From: Takakia lepidozioides
Taxonomy: Eukaryota > Streptophyta > Takakiopsida > Takakiales > Takakiaceae
DNA: 64,000 nt
NCBI GenBank assembly: GCA_030704615.1
Contig: CM060731.1
Coordinates: 75,372,756-75,436,755 of the forward strand
Direction: 5' to 3'
Each line of letters opens with the position of its first letter. The stretch's first letter is position 1. Below are positions 16,978 through 29,074 of the stretch, piece after piece. The notes under the pieces were generated by a model that searched no databases, was not told where the DNA came from, and saw only the letters and a list, made by a program, of their open reading frames with translations. The position numbers and the translations under genes are program-made.

Positions 16978-18449
16978 TCACATATGTATGAACACATGTT
17001 TGAATTTGAATTGGAAAAACTTATTGATGGAAACATATTCCATCCAAGAGATACAAATGTTGGCAATGGTCATCTGCAATCGTTGTGCTTCATCTATAGG
17101 TGTTACACGAGAGCATTGTTGGTGGTAACCCTCATCATGATGACCCCACATGACATTAATGGACTTATCTATGTCTTGCCTCATGTCTATGATGATGTTG
17201 TGAAGGATACAACAAGCCACAATCAAACTAGGGACCTTGGCCAACTCAAGGTTACTCATGGGAATTTTTAGTAGATGCCACATTCCCTTCAAAATACCTA
17301 ATGCACGTTCAACTACCATTCTGGTGGAAGAATGTTTGTAACTAAACTGATTATAAATCATTGGAAGGTTTTGACCAGGCTAGGCAACAAGCATGTGTGC
17401 TCTACCAGTATATCCATCATGTCCAATGATGATTTCTTTGACCTAAACACCTTCCACTTCTCTCCATTGTCCATTCAACCATTGTCCATTAGAAACAAGT
17501 TGAAAATGGGTAGAGCGGCTAACGACCCGAGCATCATGGGCAGAAAACTTGTAAAAACATTTGTGAATCTGACTTCTGCATCGATAATTCCATAAAGAAT
17601 CAAACTGTAATTGTGGTCTCGATCAAAATAGTCAGATGTCCGTATGTTCATAAGGCGCTCTAATGGTATATGTGAGTACAGTTAATAACACCTGCACCTG
17701 GCCTTGGGGAATGTCGTGCCAGTTTTTAAACCCAACCTTCACACAAGTCAATTTCTCATCCTCAGGCCAATGTTGACAGGCTCAAGTAAAGATTTGATGA
17801 ACCTTCCACAAACCTTGGCACATGTTGATTCAACAACCCCAAACATTTCTCCTATTGTCATGAAAGAATCTCCTGTAGTAAGGCGTCTTAAAGACGGTTT
17901 GATTAAGATGCAGAGCTCGAGATACTTGATGGGTACTTGGTGATTAATATAGGAAGCAGAGGGCGGAGACAAATCTGAGTATGTTTCCCAACAGTACATC
18001 GCTCGGACCTTGATGGTGGTGGCCACTTTCGCATCATATTGAGCGATACCATGAATCACAAACATAAGGCAACCTATGCATCTTTGATCGCAACAAGTGC
18101 TACGATTGATATAGCCATGCAATTGGTCACCGCACAAAATGTCAAGGAGAGATAATTAGTCTCTCATATTTCCAGATTGAAGAGGAGAAGCAGTAGAGAA
18201 AATGTGGATCCATTGTTGAGCGTATTTCATCACAGTGGACGTTCCTAATTCAAGCAACTGTGTGACCCCTTCCTCCAATTGAGGATCTACCCCTGGAGGT
18301 TTCTTGTAACTACCAATCCACAGTGACTCGGTGATTCTCTTTTGCTTGAAGTTTAAAGATCTATTCAGGCCTTCGAAGTTCGTCTGGATAGCAGATATGA
18401 CATCTATTGTATTTACAAGTACAAGACTAGGTAATAGCAGATCTGACAT
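16978..18449 (-). pseudogene. PIF/Harbinger DDE transposase, decayed
   Basis: Minus-strand translation gives, in order: RITESLWIGSYKKPPGVDPQ (about 18330); LTTGDSFMTIGEMFGVVEST (about 17850), which is the helix-turn-helix-like region of Harbinger transposases; and YKHSSTRMVVERALGILKGM with VACCILHNI (17360-17220), the conserved C-terminal part of DDE_Tnp_4. Fragments lie in different frames with stops between them, so it cannot make a working transposase. The DDE aspartates are not all visible because the middle (about 17400-17740) is scrambled. Terminal repeats and the 3-bp TTA/TAA duplication were not identified. Confidence 0.7.
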
Positions 18450-19597
18450 CTATCATATTTCCAAAGTACAAGACTAAGTAATTGATCTCAGTGTACTTGA
18501 AAAGGTGAAAACGTGAGGAGATCTTCTTCTAAAAAAAAAGATTATAAAAAATAAAAAATAAAATAAAAATAAAAACTGTGCTTCATTAGGAAAAAATAAA
18601 AGAGAAAAAGGAAAACACTACTAGCAATGATGCAATTGTGCAATGTGACTGTACCTTAGCCAGTTATTAGCAGTGTCAGCGGCTAGTCCGCGACCCTGTC
18701 AAATACTCCCCATTGTCTTACCCGGACTCACTATTAATTTATCTAGAATGCTGCTAGTTGTTGTGTAGCGGACAATGGGGCTTTGCACGTTAGCACCCTA
18801 GTGTTTGAGTATTTAATTATCTAAAAAGTGTGGTTCGGCAGCCATTTTGAAATGTATTAAGATTTCAGAACTTTCATTATATTGTCGAAAAAACCACCTG
18901 TCATAAGCATGCTGCAATTGCAGCGTAGTGACTAGTATTCTGCATTGGTTGGGCGGTTCAAATCTACATAATTATAGGAATTCCGGGTAATGGGAGCTTT
19001 CCGTCTTTGCGGCAGTCCATTTTCTCGATTAATAAGTGTCGGAGTGCATAGCCTCCTACTGTGGTCTGCTAGTAAGGCGATGGTGATGGAAGTTGTGAGG
19101 TGTTGGGTCCGTCAAATTTCCTGACACCAAGTAGGAGTTACACCAATTGGAGTGACACTCCCTTCCATGTCGCCGTGGTGTTACTTCGCTTACTAGTTTC
19201 ACACACACTACTACGCTGAGGTCAACCCAGCTTGTGTCATATGAGATGCCCCTCTTTGCCCGGTGGTGGGAAAGATTGTGACAGGACCCAAAATCAGATC
19301 GACCTGGAGCCATTCCACAATGGCCCTTTTTGCCCCGCATGTGGCTGAAAATGTGCCGAGACACACATACGAATTAATAAATAAATTTGCCTCCCAGTCG
19401 AAGCGCGCCCCTCCTCAAGCCATTCCACAATGTTCATTTAAAAATAGAGTTTCAGAAACATACTTGTCCTGGCTACAAAAAGACCGTAACATAATAAACA
19501 AATGAAAAATTGTCCTGGTTTTGGCACAATCCGGTTCCCGAGAAGGAATCGAGTGGAATAAAAATAGAGAAATTGAGAAGGAATAAAAGTAGAAATG
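18450..19597. other. No gene; A-rich tract and short direct repeats
   Basis: A nearly pure A/T tract lies at 18530-18600. AGCCATTCCACAATG occurs twice (about 19307 and 19418). A 27-bp phrase beginning TTTAAAAATAGAGTTTC occurs at about 19437-19461 and again at 19695-19721, bracketing the tRNA-Gly gene. No coding sequence is recognised. Confidence 0.5.
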
Positions 19598-19668
19598 TGC
19601 ACTGGCCGGGAATCGAACCCGGGTCTGTACCGTGGCAGGGTACTATTCTACCACTAGACCACCAGTGC
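19598..19668 (-). tRNA. tRNA-Gly (anticodon GCC)
   Basis: The minus strand folds as a 71-nt tRNA. The acceptor arms GCACTGG and CCAGTGC pair perfectly, followed by discriminator A. The A box is TGGTCTAGTGGTAGAAT, the anticodon loop CTGCCAC gives GCC, and the B box is GGGTTCGATTCCCGG. A TTTT tract follows within about 10 bases, as an RNA polymerase III terminator. The gene looks intact and is host-like, unlike the SINE heads elsewhere. Confidence 0.93.
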
Positions 19669-19854
19669 AGTCACACAAATTAGTAGACTTGAAATTTAAA
19701 AATAGAGTTTCCAGAAACATAGACTCGGGTCCTTGGCGTGAACCAACAAAGACCGTCAAAGTGCTGCCATAATAAGACCGGCAAGATTTAAAATTAAAAG
19801 CAGGTATTACATTTACGGCCTATCACGTGGAGCGTCCAAATGGTACCACATCAC

Positions 19855-20330
19855 ACGTTCCTCCGTCGCCGAGGACGGACGATAAGTCATGGACGGGAGC
19901 GACGAGCCTTATGATCGCGCAGGGACGACGGACGGAGCCCGTCGGACACCGACGGGCGTTGCGGGAAACTGCGCGCATTCAAAATCGCCGTCATAGTCGG
20001 TGTCCGTAGTCGGGCAGCCACTTAACTTTGGCATGTGCCAAAATTTATTGTGGGGGTGGGCAGGCCTGCCCACGACTCACATGGCCTTTACTCCCTCTAC
20101 TCATGTATTTTTTGACTTTGATGTCCCTGTGGACCAGTTTGACAAGGAAAATTAAGAGAAAAATAATTATTGGAAATAGTTTCTAATATTAATGATGTTT
20201 ATGGAGAATAAAGTAGGTTAGAGGCACCGCCACAGTTGCGCCAGGTGCGGGCCATACCTGATCCCTGGCTCGGGGAAGCCGCCCGTGCGAAGTTAACTAG
20301 ACGGATTTGGGGAAGACTGTGGTGTGTTTA
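19855..20330. promoter_or_regulatory. GC-rich upstream region of the phytocyanin gene
   Basis: The 19855-20010 interval is markedly richer in G+C and CpG than its surroundings and contains the inverted pair CCCGTCGG / CCGACGGG near 19938-19957. It lies about 0.4-0.55 kb before the phytocyanin start codon, so it could be promoter-proximal. No definite regulatory site is recognised, and the open frame through it at 19827-20009 is not supported. Confidence 0.3.
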
Positions 20331-20422
20331 AGTAGTCCGTGTACTCGTCTGTGGTTTCTTGCCTTCGGAGCGCTCGGTCTTCTTCTCCTGGTCTTGTTGT
20401 GCTTCAGGTGGTTGCGTGCGAG

Positions 20423-22061
20423 ATGGGTTACTATACTGTGGAGAATGCATCGACGATGGTGGCGCTGGTGGTGTTAGTGCTGCTTTCTGGAGCTGCAGTC
20501 GGTGAGGCCAAGAGCTTGGTTGTGGGAGGAACTGCAAAGTGGAATTTTGGCATCAACTATACCGACTGGGCACACACATCAGCTCCCTTCCACGTCGGTG
20601 ACAGTTTGGGTATGGTTTCCTTTCTGTTCCTAAGGCTTGTGGGGGTGGGGAAGAGTCTGGTCTCGTCCCTTTCGACAGGTGTTTCTCATTCTCGTCACAT
20701 TGAGAAAGAGATTTTGTTGTAGCAGGGGATGGTCTCACCGATGACCCAAGATTGACCTGTACTTTTTGAGACAGGCTTCTTGGCAATGTCAGCTTCCGTC
20801 TTGGAACGAATCCGTTCAGCTAGTTAGCAGATTATCCTCTCCAAAGGGGAGTTCAAACTTCATGTTAGAATGTACTCTGCCAGGTTGGAGCCGTGGAGCG
20901 ACTAACTTTTCAAACTCTGGATGGATCGTTCTAATCGAACGAAGATAGACAGGCCGAGCCTATTCTACTATAAATCTGCCAAACGCCGGGCATGTGACCA
21001 GATTAGTATTGAATCGTCTCTGTTTTTGCCTCATTCGCATACCTTCGAATTAGAACTGTAAGTCTTTCAGAAAGAGCAGTGAAGGCCTTAAGCAACATTT
21101 TAGGTTGGATCCAAGCTTAGTCAATATGTGCCAAATTGGGCTCTACAGTGTAACTGTAGAATATGCATATATCAACGGCGAATTTGTGGTCGTCGCAGAA
21201 AGCATGTCCTGGGAAGAGTAGAACTTTCCTGTTATGTCTCATTTTTAGAGAAGTGAATGGCCAGAACAGAGGCTGCACATCCGTGAATGTCTGACAACGC
21301 TTTAGAAGTAGTTGGCACTGCGTAACCCCCACACCCTTCAGTATGTTGGTTCTGAAATGCAAATAGTTTAGCTCGACTCGGCCGTTGCGCAGCAATGCCG
21401 TTGAGAGCATTGGAACCATTTGTTCAATAGCATCATCCCACAATGGTCTGGCCACTTGTCTGTTTTTCAAAGTCTGTCACAGCTGCACAAACCACTTAAA
21501 GTTTTTCATGGGAGTGTATTGGTTTGTGTATTCGCACTCGTAAGTCCCACCAGACGTCATGTCACTGGTTTCTCATGGGAGTTGGATCCATACGTCCCGA
21601 GCTGGATGACTTAAACATCGCTTGGATCTGTTAAAAGACGATCATGTTTTCACAGCTCGAATTTTATAGTCGGCAGTCCATTAATCAGAAGACCAATTGT
21701 AGGATACGGGCTGTCCAGAGATGATTTGTGAATATTCTGTTGCCTCTTTCTCCACAAAACTCTTCACTTACTTTAAGCGGTTGGACAACTGTGTGCAGTT
21801 TTCTCTTACGAGCCATTCCTGCTGGGGAACGAGACAATATACCACAATGTTTACGTCTTCAAAGACCTGGCCCACTACAAGGCCTGCAACTTCCAAAACG
21901 CTACCCTCCTGGCTGGACCCATGCAAGGCAAGCCAGGTTTCGAGTACGTTTTGAAGGACCACGGGTGGTATCACTTCGGGTGTAGCATCAAGAATGGTTT
22001 CCACTGCAAAGTTGGGGGGATGCATTTCAAACTGAAGGCGGGCCTTGTCCCCGACTACTAG
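20423..22061 (+). CDS. Secreted phytocyanin (blue copper protein), two exons
   Basis: Exons 20423-20609 and 21799-22061 join in phase (GT...AG) to a 149-residue protein. Residues 1 to about 29 are a signal peptide with a long hydrophobic core (VALVVLVLLSGAAVG). The mature part has phytocyanin marks: VVGGTAKWNFGINYTDWA, FHVGDSLVFSYEP, YHNVYVF, YKACNF and WYHFGCSIKNGFHCKVGGM. Inferred type-1 copper ligands are His78, Cys124, His131 and Met137, with a Cys92-Cys132 disulfide. Phytocyanins are extracellular electron-transfer or cell-surface proteins. This one has no proline-rich tail or GPI-anchor signal. The Cys-to-His spacing is 7 rather than the more common 5. An upstream in-frame start at 20339 would disturb the signal peptide, so I chose 20423. 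The 1.2-kb intron holds no recognised gene. Confidence 0.88.
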
Positions 22062-22566
22062 TTGCAACCACGAGTCGTGGTGTCAGCATGTTGCAGGGAA
22101 GAAGCAGTGCAGGCAGCTGGAGCAATAGCAACCCAGGGACACCGACATGATGGCTTAATATTTACACATATATAGTTACAGAGGAGGCTCTTAACTCTTC
22201 AAATCTTTTCACTGTCAGTCAATGCAGGCGAGTGAGCTCTAGAGTAAGAAGGGTGATGCAAGAAAGAACCCATGCGGTAAGTTAGACAGTCTTGGTGAAT
22301 TGGGTCCAGGACACAGTCAGAATTTACTCATGACTACAGCATGACAAGCCTGTATCAGTGCCATCAATTGTATTTATTATGAAAACTTGTGATTGTGTTT
22401 TCAATACGTCTCACAGTACGTTGTGCATTGACGACAAGTAGAACTCAGTACCACCTTTGCTTTCACACTGAACACCATTCTTCATTCGTTGAATAAACAC
22501 CTCTTCTGAGATTTTCGGAGCAAGAAAGTAATAAGGCTCGTTTCGTTTCGCGATCAGTTCAGGTAT

Positions 22567-22638
22567 GCGTTTGTAGTCCAACGGTTAGGATAATTGCCTT
22601 CCAAGCAATAGACCCGGGTTCGACTCCCGGCAGACGCA
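22567..22638 (+). tRNA. tRNA-Gly (anticodon TCC)
   Basis: A 72-nt cloverleaf: the acceptor arm GCGTTTG pairs with CAGACGC (one G-U), followed by discriminator A. The A box is TAGTCCAACGGTTAGGAT, the anticodon loop CTTCCAA gives UCC, and the B box is GGGTTCGACTCCCGG. All stems are intact. It lies about 0.5 kb downstream of the phytocyanin stop codon, on the same strand. The following T-run is short (TTT), so termination is less obvious than for the tRNA-Gly(GCC). Confidence 0.93.
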
Positions 22639-22902
22639 TTTGGTAGGAGATAGATGCAGTATCTTCAGCCCAAGTTTTGCTGATGTTGCATCCTCGCAAA
22701 GAGAGTGGCACGATAAGGAACACAGATATGCAGAGCCCACGTGTTGTATGTAGCCATGGCAGGCCGGCTGGAGGCCCACAAGAGGAGCCTTCCTTGCATA
22801 ATAAAGAAACTAAATTTTTTTGCTATCTTTCTGCTCTCTCCCTTATCAATATATGCAATATGCAACAAGGTAATTTGTTTGTTGGTTGCGTCCCGCAAGG
22901 GA

Positions 22903-23724
22903 GGGGGTTGGTAGAAGGTGAGCATAAATGGTGTGAGCACAAACATACGGTCATGGGGGTTTTATGTTTTTAAACCGCGGTCATAGGAGCTATATGTTTT
23001 CAAAACGCAATAAAACCCCAAAACCCTAATGCGAAATAAGCACCCATAATGTATATCTACAAGCTCCAAGTTCCATATATCTACAGCTTTGGTATTCTAC
23101 AAAAGAATAACACGTTAGAGAAAAACAAAGTCACAATAACCAACACCATCCAAAACACACAAATACCAAACAATAGTTGAACAATTTAATATAATGAGAC
23201 AAACAACAGGTTTCGTTAACGAAATAAATCAAGGTGTCGAGTTTCGCTTGCGAAATAATGGGTTCCGCCAGAGAAATAGAAGGTTACTCCAGCGAAATAG
23301 TGCATTTCGTTGGCAAAATAGTGGATTTCCTTGGCGAAATAGTTTCGTGGGCAAAACAAAATGTATTGTGTTTGGTTTAACCTAACCTAGAGTAACCTAA
23401 ACCTAACGAATTAGGGTGATAGGGTGACTAACCCATCTACGTGTGGTTTGTGCTCACGTGAGCACAAATGTGAGCACAAGTCTACTCATGTGTGCACAAT
23501 TTGGTCCCCGTGAGCACAAATTTTCAATTTTAGTTAGTAGGCCTTCGGGGTCAAGTGACACCATAAGTTACGCTCCCTTCGGGAGGCGTCAAACTTCTTC
23601 TTCAATTTTAGTTTCGCCACATCATCTTTTCGAGAACATTCGCAAATTTTCGGGCATTTTTCTTTTTTGCTCATGCGAGCACGCGCACAGTGTGGCGTGA
23701 GTGTGCTCACGCGCTACCCAACCT
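22903..23724. mobile_element. Mutator-like MITE with 9-bp target duplication
   Basis: The left end GGGGGTTGGTAGAAGGTGAG and the reverse complement of the right end, AGGTTGGGTAGCGCGTGAG, match the family at 10794-11265. The 9-bp duplication CGCAAGGGA flanks it at 22894-22902 and 23725-23733. Internal phrases such as CGGTCATGGGGGTTTTATG and AACCGCGGTCATAGG also recur in the other copy. A SINE-like piece (about 23535-23600) is nested inside. The 23186-23350 part holds short repeats of CGAAATA, about every 20-30 bp, and no supported gene. Confidence 0.7.
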
Positions 23725-23915
23725 CGCAAGGGATAGAGCCATTGTGGAGACATTTTGCCTAGGCGGAGGATGGAGAACTAGGCTTATCCATTCAACCTAG
23801 TCTATGGAGGCTTGATGGGACCCGCAAGGGATAGAGGCATTGTGGAGAGATCTTGCCTAGGGGGAGAACTAGGCTTATCCATTAAGCCTAGTCTATGGAG
23901 GGTCGATGGGCATGA
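23724..23915. repeat. Tandem duplication, ~95 bp x 2
   Basis: The block starting CGCAAGGGATAGAGCC and running through GAACTAGGCTTATCCATT and CCTAGTCTATGGAGG is present twice in a row (about 23725-23817 and 23821-23912). Differences are few. The first copy begins with the MITE target duplication. Confidence 0.6.
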
Positions 23916-24041
23916 TTCATGAAGCTATGAAAATAGTATAAAACAACAATCCCCAATCACTGAAGGAAAGAGCAAGGACATAGCCTCTTGTGGCGGAGCC
24001 GTTTCTTGTTTGTTTGTTTGTTGGTTGTGTCCCTTCAGGGC

Positions 24042-24120
24042 AGAGACTTTGCATCGTGTTGAAGTCAATGGAGAAAATGTGATCAACATACCTTACACCA
24101 TGTCAAGAGTGTGATTGGTC
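24042..24120 (+). repeat. Dispersed repeat, copy 2 of 2
   Basis: This copy matches 1107-1184. Just upstream, TTTGTTTGTTGGTTGTGTCCC also resembles 22877-22893, which suggests a larger interspersed family in this genome. Confidence 0.55.
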
Positions 24121-25473
24121 TAAAAACGCTCTCCAGTATAAACAAGAGTTGGACTGGTATCATGATTTTTGATACCACTGGGGTAATGGTATCGGGGTAG
24201 AGTTGGGGGGGTGCTATTCCGTGAGCCCGGAGGCGTGAGCCTGTGAGCCCAGGAAACCGTGAGCCCAGCACAGGCTCACGCCACGTCAGCATGCATACAG
24301 GGCCTATTTCCGCGGGTGTCACCTATTACCGCGGGTTGAACAGCCATTTCCCGGGAATGCAGACTGGATGTATTACATCCATTGTATCCATCCTTTGTAT
24401 CCATTGCATCCATCTAGACGTTATCAAAGACTTTCCTTCATATAAAGAATTAATCCGGGTTTTCCAGATATCCTCTAGAAATCCCTTCACACAAGCATCA
24501 ATCTGCTGTGTGTAATTTGCCCAAAAACTAGGCCTCAGGAGGGCCTGGGCTTTTGGCTCAGCCTCGAGACTGTCGGGAGCTTAAGGACGGAAAGCCAAAC
24601 TCTGCATTGGAATGTGGGTACGTCGTGAGGAGGTGCACACTGACATCATCTAAAGCGGATCCCTGCGAAATCTTTTCTTACTCACCACCTTTGCGAACAT
24701 GCCAAGTATGTGCGGGAGCATCATGGATGCTCACCAGATTTGAGAATGCCTGAACGATCTTTGATCACGTGGACTTCACCTCGATGGATTCACCAAGCAT
24801 TCTTCTAGCAGGAATGGTTTGGAGACAAGCGAGCAAATGATGCGAGAATGCTGTAAACGAACCAAAGTCGATTGTTTGTTTTTGAAATGCACTCAAGCCT
24901 GTGAGGTCCACAAAACTCTAAATAGATTGAAGGAACAATCCGGGCAGTCCATGCAACCCCCATCTCCAATAATAGTTTGTTCCCATGAAGTTGCATCCCA
25001 CGCACACATTGCAAACAGGACAACAAGGACACACAACCATCCCATTTCAAATTTGGCCCCAAATAAAACCAAAAGAAAACTTCATATCAAGTGTCACAGT
25101 CATCAGAATCAGTCTCGACCTCCTATCTATGTCATCCACAAAGATTCTGGCCCCAACACCACGTCTTCTACCACGGCCGTCAATGGGCGGACAGCGAGTG
25201 CCATGAATGGACATGCTTGCTGCGAGTGCCTCCGCATAGACAGGTAGCACGTAAGACCGAGGAGGACTTGAAAGAAGTCCAAATAGGTGTGATAGCCCTA
25301 GAGGGTAGTGGAAGCACGCGGACTCCTGCACATGTCGACAAAAACCCATTTTGAACACAATGATGCAATACACAAGTCCAACGAAGAGGATGTTTCCCAT
25401 GTGCACTTTGCCTCAAGAACAGTGATTCTGGATATTGAAACAACAATGCAAGCATCCACAGGTTTAACTTACT

Positions 25474-27011
25474 CAGAGGCAAAGTCGGAGTCCAGCTCCT
25501 TGTCGGAAGTCTCCCCTGTATCAATATCACCGAGAAGGGGCTTCGGAAGGATTTGAGAAGTGTGTCCACCCAAACCCATCAGGAGGTTCTTGTAAATCTC
25601 GGCATCCCCTTCAATCCCAAAGAGATGTTGCGCACTGGCCTTGCAAGCGTGGTACAAAGCATCTGCAGTGGAACAGAATGAAGAAAACAGACATTGAAGA
25701 CACATTTGGAACGGTGGGAAGTTCTGAAAGTGCAAGCTCAAACAAAAACCTCATGAAATGTGAATGTTGAAGAGACGAACCTGTGCCCTTTGACAAATCC
25801 AGAACTCTGGCGTCTATGTAGGTGCAGCACTCCACAATTGTTTGAATGAAAGCCAAGCTCTTCTCCCTCGCCCCTCTCCAAGGAACTCCATTCCCCCTTC
25901 GCAAGCACACGTTGCTATCGACGTAGTTGTGGTGCATGTCATCCGTGGGAGGATCTGTCCTCTCGTCTATGAACTTGCCCCCATGAGTGATGGCGAACTC
26001 CGGAATGATGGCCGGAGTCGTAGGTGGATGCACTCGGACGAGACAAACAGTTTCAAACAAACGAGTCTGCGAACAGGACATGCACGAGGAACTAAGAAGC
26101 TCCAAAACCAGGCCCCAACATATGAGTTTGAGCGACCTATACAACTCCATCCGAGAACCAGCAAGAAGAGGAACAAGAAGGCAAATTTACCATCTCTCCC
26201 GGACGATCCCCCTTCATCAGGTACATGCTGTTCACACAATTCCATGTCTTCACGACCCTCATACCGGAGGCTTTCAAATAGCTGGCAAGTGCACGGCCAC
26301 AACGAAGGTCGATGGACTGGATGAGCACCAAAACACCTGCATCGCATAGATATAAATTGCAAAAGGAGAAAACCCACCGCCAGTAGCGCTCATCAAAAGC
26401 ATTCCAATCCGGACAAGCACCCGATGGAGGGACATCCGGAACTGGCAAACCCATCAGGGATGTCCAAGATGATGAGTTCGGCTGCATATGGCTTCTCCTT
26501 CCCGTTCACCCAGGATTTGGTCATTTTAGCCTGCAAACAAGAATACAATGGAATGCTCAAGAGGATTGAAATGATCCATGCCCACAACAAACAAGAAGCA
26601 AAAGACAACACGCACCGTGCCGAGGAACTCCACAATCCTCTCCCACACTGGTGATGGCTTGCCCTTGTAATCAGATTTCCTGGACTCCATCATGGCAAGG
26701 AACCCGACGTTGGCCATCTCCAACCTGGTAGGGCGAATGACCCTCGTGGGATGTTCCACTGCATGGTACGGGTCCTTGGGATCAACCACCCCCTTGTTCT
26801 TTCTCCCGGATCCCTACCATGCGGTGGAGTCTGCTGGACATGCACCACAGGGCCAGGTTCTGCAACACTTCCCTGCCCACCTACCTGCCCTTGTGCCCCC
26901 TTCCCCTGCCCCTTCCTTTCCCCACACCACCAGCAACTTCTTTTCCCTTTGCCTTCTACCTCTACCCGGGGTATCCTGAGCGGGAGGCTCCTTCTCTGCA
27001 AGAGTCCTCAA
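25474..27011 (-). pseudogene. Beta-class N4/N6 DNA methyltransferase-like gene, transposon-borne
   Basis: Likely minus-strand exons: about 26789-26616 (HPTRVIRPTRLEMANVGFLA, VWERIVEFLGT), 26530-26191, 26066-25781 and 25660 to about 25475, with plausible GT...AG borders. Exon 2 reads PYAAELIILDIPDGFASSG, with IPD where amino-methyltransferases have the motif IV D/N-PP-Y/W. Then DWNAFDERYWRW, LYLCDAGVLVLIQSIDL, YLKASGMRVVKTWNCVNS. Exon 3 reads VPWRGAREKSLAFIQTIVE, then VLDLSKGT. Exon 4 reads ALYHACKASAQHLFGIEGD and EIYKNLL. This IV-then-I order with an acidic residue after GIEG is the beta class, as in CcrM/DpnA. A frameshift near 26430 breaks exon 2, and the DPP signature is altered to IPD, so activity is doubtful. 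The N-terminal boundary is uncertain. It could also be a methyltransferase-fold protein acting on RNA. Confidence 0.55.
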
Positions 27012-27159
27012 ATTTCTATCATGAATGTCGAGGTCGGCTGCTGCGGCGGTGGCTGCTATACGCCATTCTCTCTCCTCAAAGACACCTCCTGAGCAGGGGT
27101 CTCAGAAGGAGGGCAATCCGAATACCACGGGAGTTTTGACAATTATGGGAGTTTTGAGC

Positions 27160-28785
27160 ATGCATACTGGCCCTGTTAGGCCCAATTTCACATAGAAAAA
27201 CAAGCACAGAAGGGGGCTCAAAACAGTGTGCGTTGCCGCACAGGTTTGAGATTCCAATAAGGGTTGGATTCAACCTGCCAGAATTGGCCCCAGGGGACCG
27301 ATTTTAAAATCAAAAGCAATCACATAAGGAAGCTCAAACAGGTGCGTTGCCGCACACTGTTTGAGCTTCCAATAAAGGTTGGATTCAACTGCCAGAGTGG
27401 CCCCAGGAGACCGATTTTCACATCAAAATCAATAATAAGGAAGCTCAAACAGTGTGCGTTGCCGCACACTGTTTGAGCTTGCAATAAGGGTGTGATTTTA
27501 ATATGGCATAGTGGCCATAAGTTGCCAATTTGAAATAAAAGAACAAAGCAGTGAAGGGGGCCCAAACAGTGTAGTCGGCGCACACTGTTTGAGCTTCCAT
27601 TTTGGAGTCGAAATGAACCTGCCAGACTAGCCGTAGGTGCACAATTTCCATATCCATAAACAAGCAAATCAGGGGCTCAAACCGTGTGCGTTGACGCACA
27701 CCGTTTGGGCTGCCAGGTAAGTGTGAATTGAACCTGACAGAGACAACCTTTGTGGTCGATTCTAAAATGCCAGCTGCCAAGGTAAGTAAGTGGGCATTGA
27801 CGCTCAAAGAGATGCCCTATGTGGCCGATTTCAGATAAAAAACAATGACATGGGGGGTGGATTGTGGAACAGTGTGCATTGACCGCACCACTGTTTGAGC
27901 TGCCGGTAAGTCTGCATTGAACAGCAAAATACATGCCCTATGTGGGGGGGGCCCGATTTTCACATTGAAAAAACAATGAAGTGGGCTCAAACAGTGTGCG
28001 TTGACGCACACTATTTGAGCTGTCACGTAAGGGTGCATTGAAGCTCAAAGAGATGCCATATGTGGCCAATTTTCACATTAAAAAATTAATGACATGGTGG
28101 GCTCGAACAGTGTGCGTTGACGCACACTGCTGGAGCTGCCATGTATGTGTGCATTGAAGCTCAAAGAGATGCCCTATGTGGCCGATTTCAAAACAAAAAA
28201 AAAAAAAAAAAAAAAAAGGTTGGCTCGAACAGTGTGCGTTGACGCACACTGTTTGATCTGCTAGGTAAGTCTGCATTGAACCTCAAATACATGCCCTATG
28301 TGGCCAATTTTCACATGAAAAAAACAATGAATAAGTTGGGCTCAAACAGTGTGCGTTGACGCACACTGTTTGAGCTGCCACATAAGTAATGTATTGAAGC
28401 TCAAATAGATGCCCTATGTGGCTGATTTTCAGATAAAAAGAACAATGACATGGTGGGCTGGAACAGTGTGCGTTGACGCACAATGTTTGAGCTGCCAGAT
28501 AAGTCTGCATGGAACCTCAAATCCATGCCCTATGTGGCCTATTTTCACATGAAAAAACCAATGAAAAGTTTGGGCTCAAAAAGTGTGCGTTGACGCACAC
28601 TATTTGAGCTGCCACGTAAGTGTGCATTGAAGCTCAAAGAGATGCCTTATATGGCTGATTTTCACATAAAAAAAATAATGACATGGTGTGCTCAAACAGT
28701 GTGGCGTTGACGCACACTGATGGAGCTGCCTTGTAAGTGTGCATTGAAGCTCAAAGAGATGCCCTATGTGGCCGATTTTCAGAAC

Positions 28786-28817
<32 letters not shown>

Positions 28818-29029
28818 GTGGATGGCTATAACAGTGTGCGTTGACGCACACTGTTTGAGCTGCCACCTAAGTGGGCATTGAAGCTCAAAGAGATGCCTTA
28901 TATGGTCGATTTTCACATTAAAAAAAATAATGACATGGGTGTGCTCAAAAGTGTGCGTTGACGCACACTGCTGGAGTGCCTTGTAAGTGTGCATTGAAGC
29001 TCAAAGAGATGCCCTATGTGGCCGATTTT

Positions 29030-29074
<45 letters not shown>

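Noticed and set aside
25842-26377. Plus-strand open frames of 120-160 codons over the methyltransferase-like gene
   Set aside because: They are antisense to exons with methyltransferase motifs and plausible splice sites; no homology of their own.
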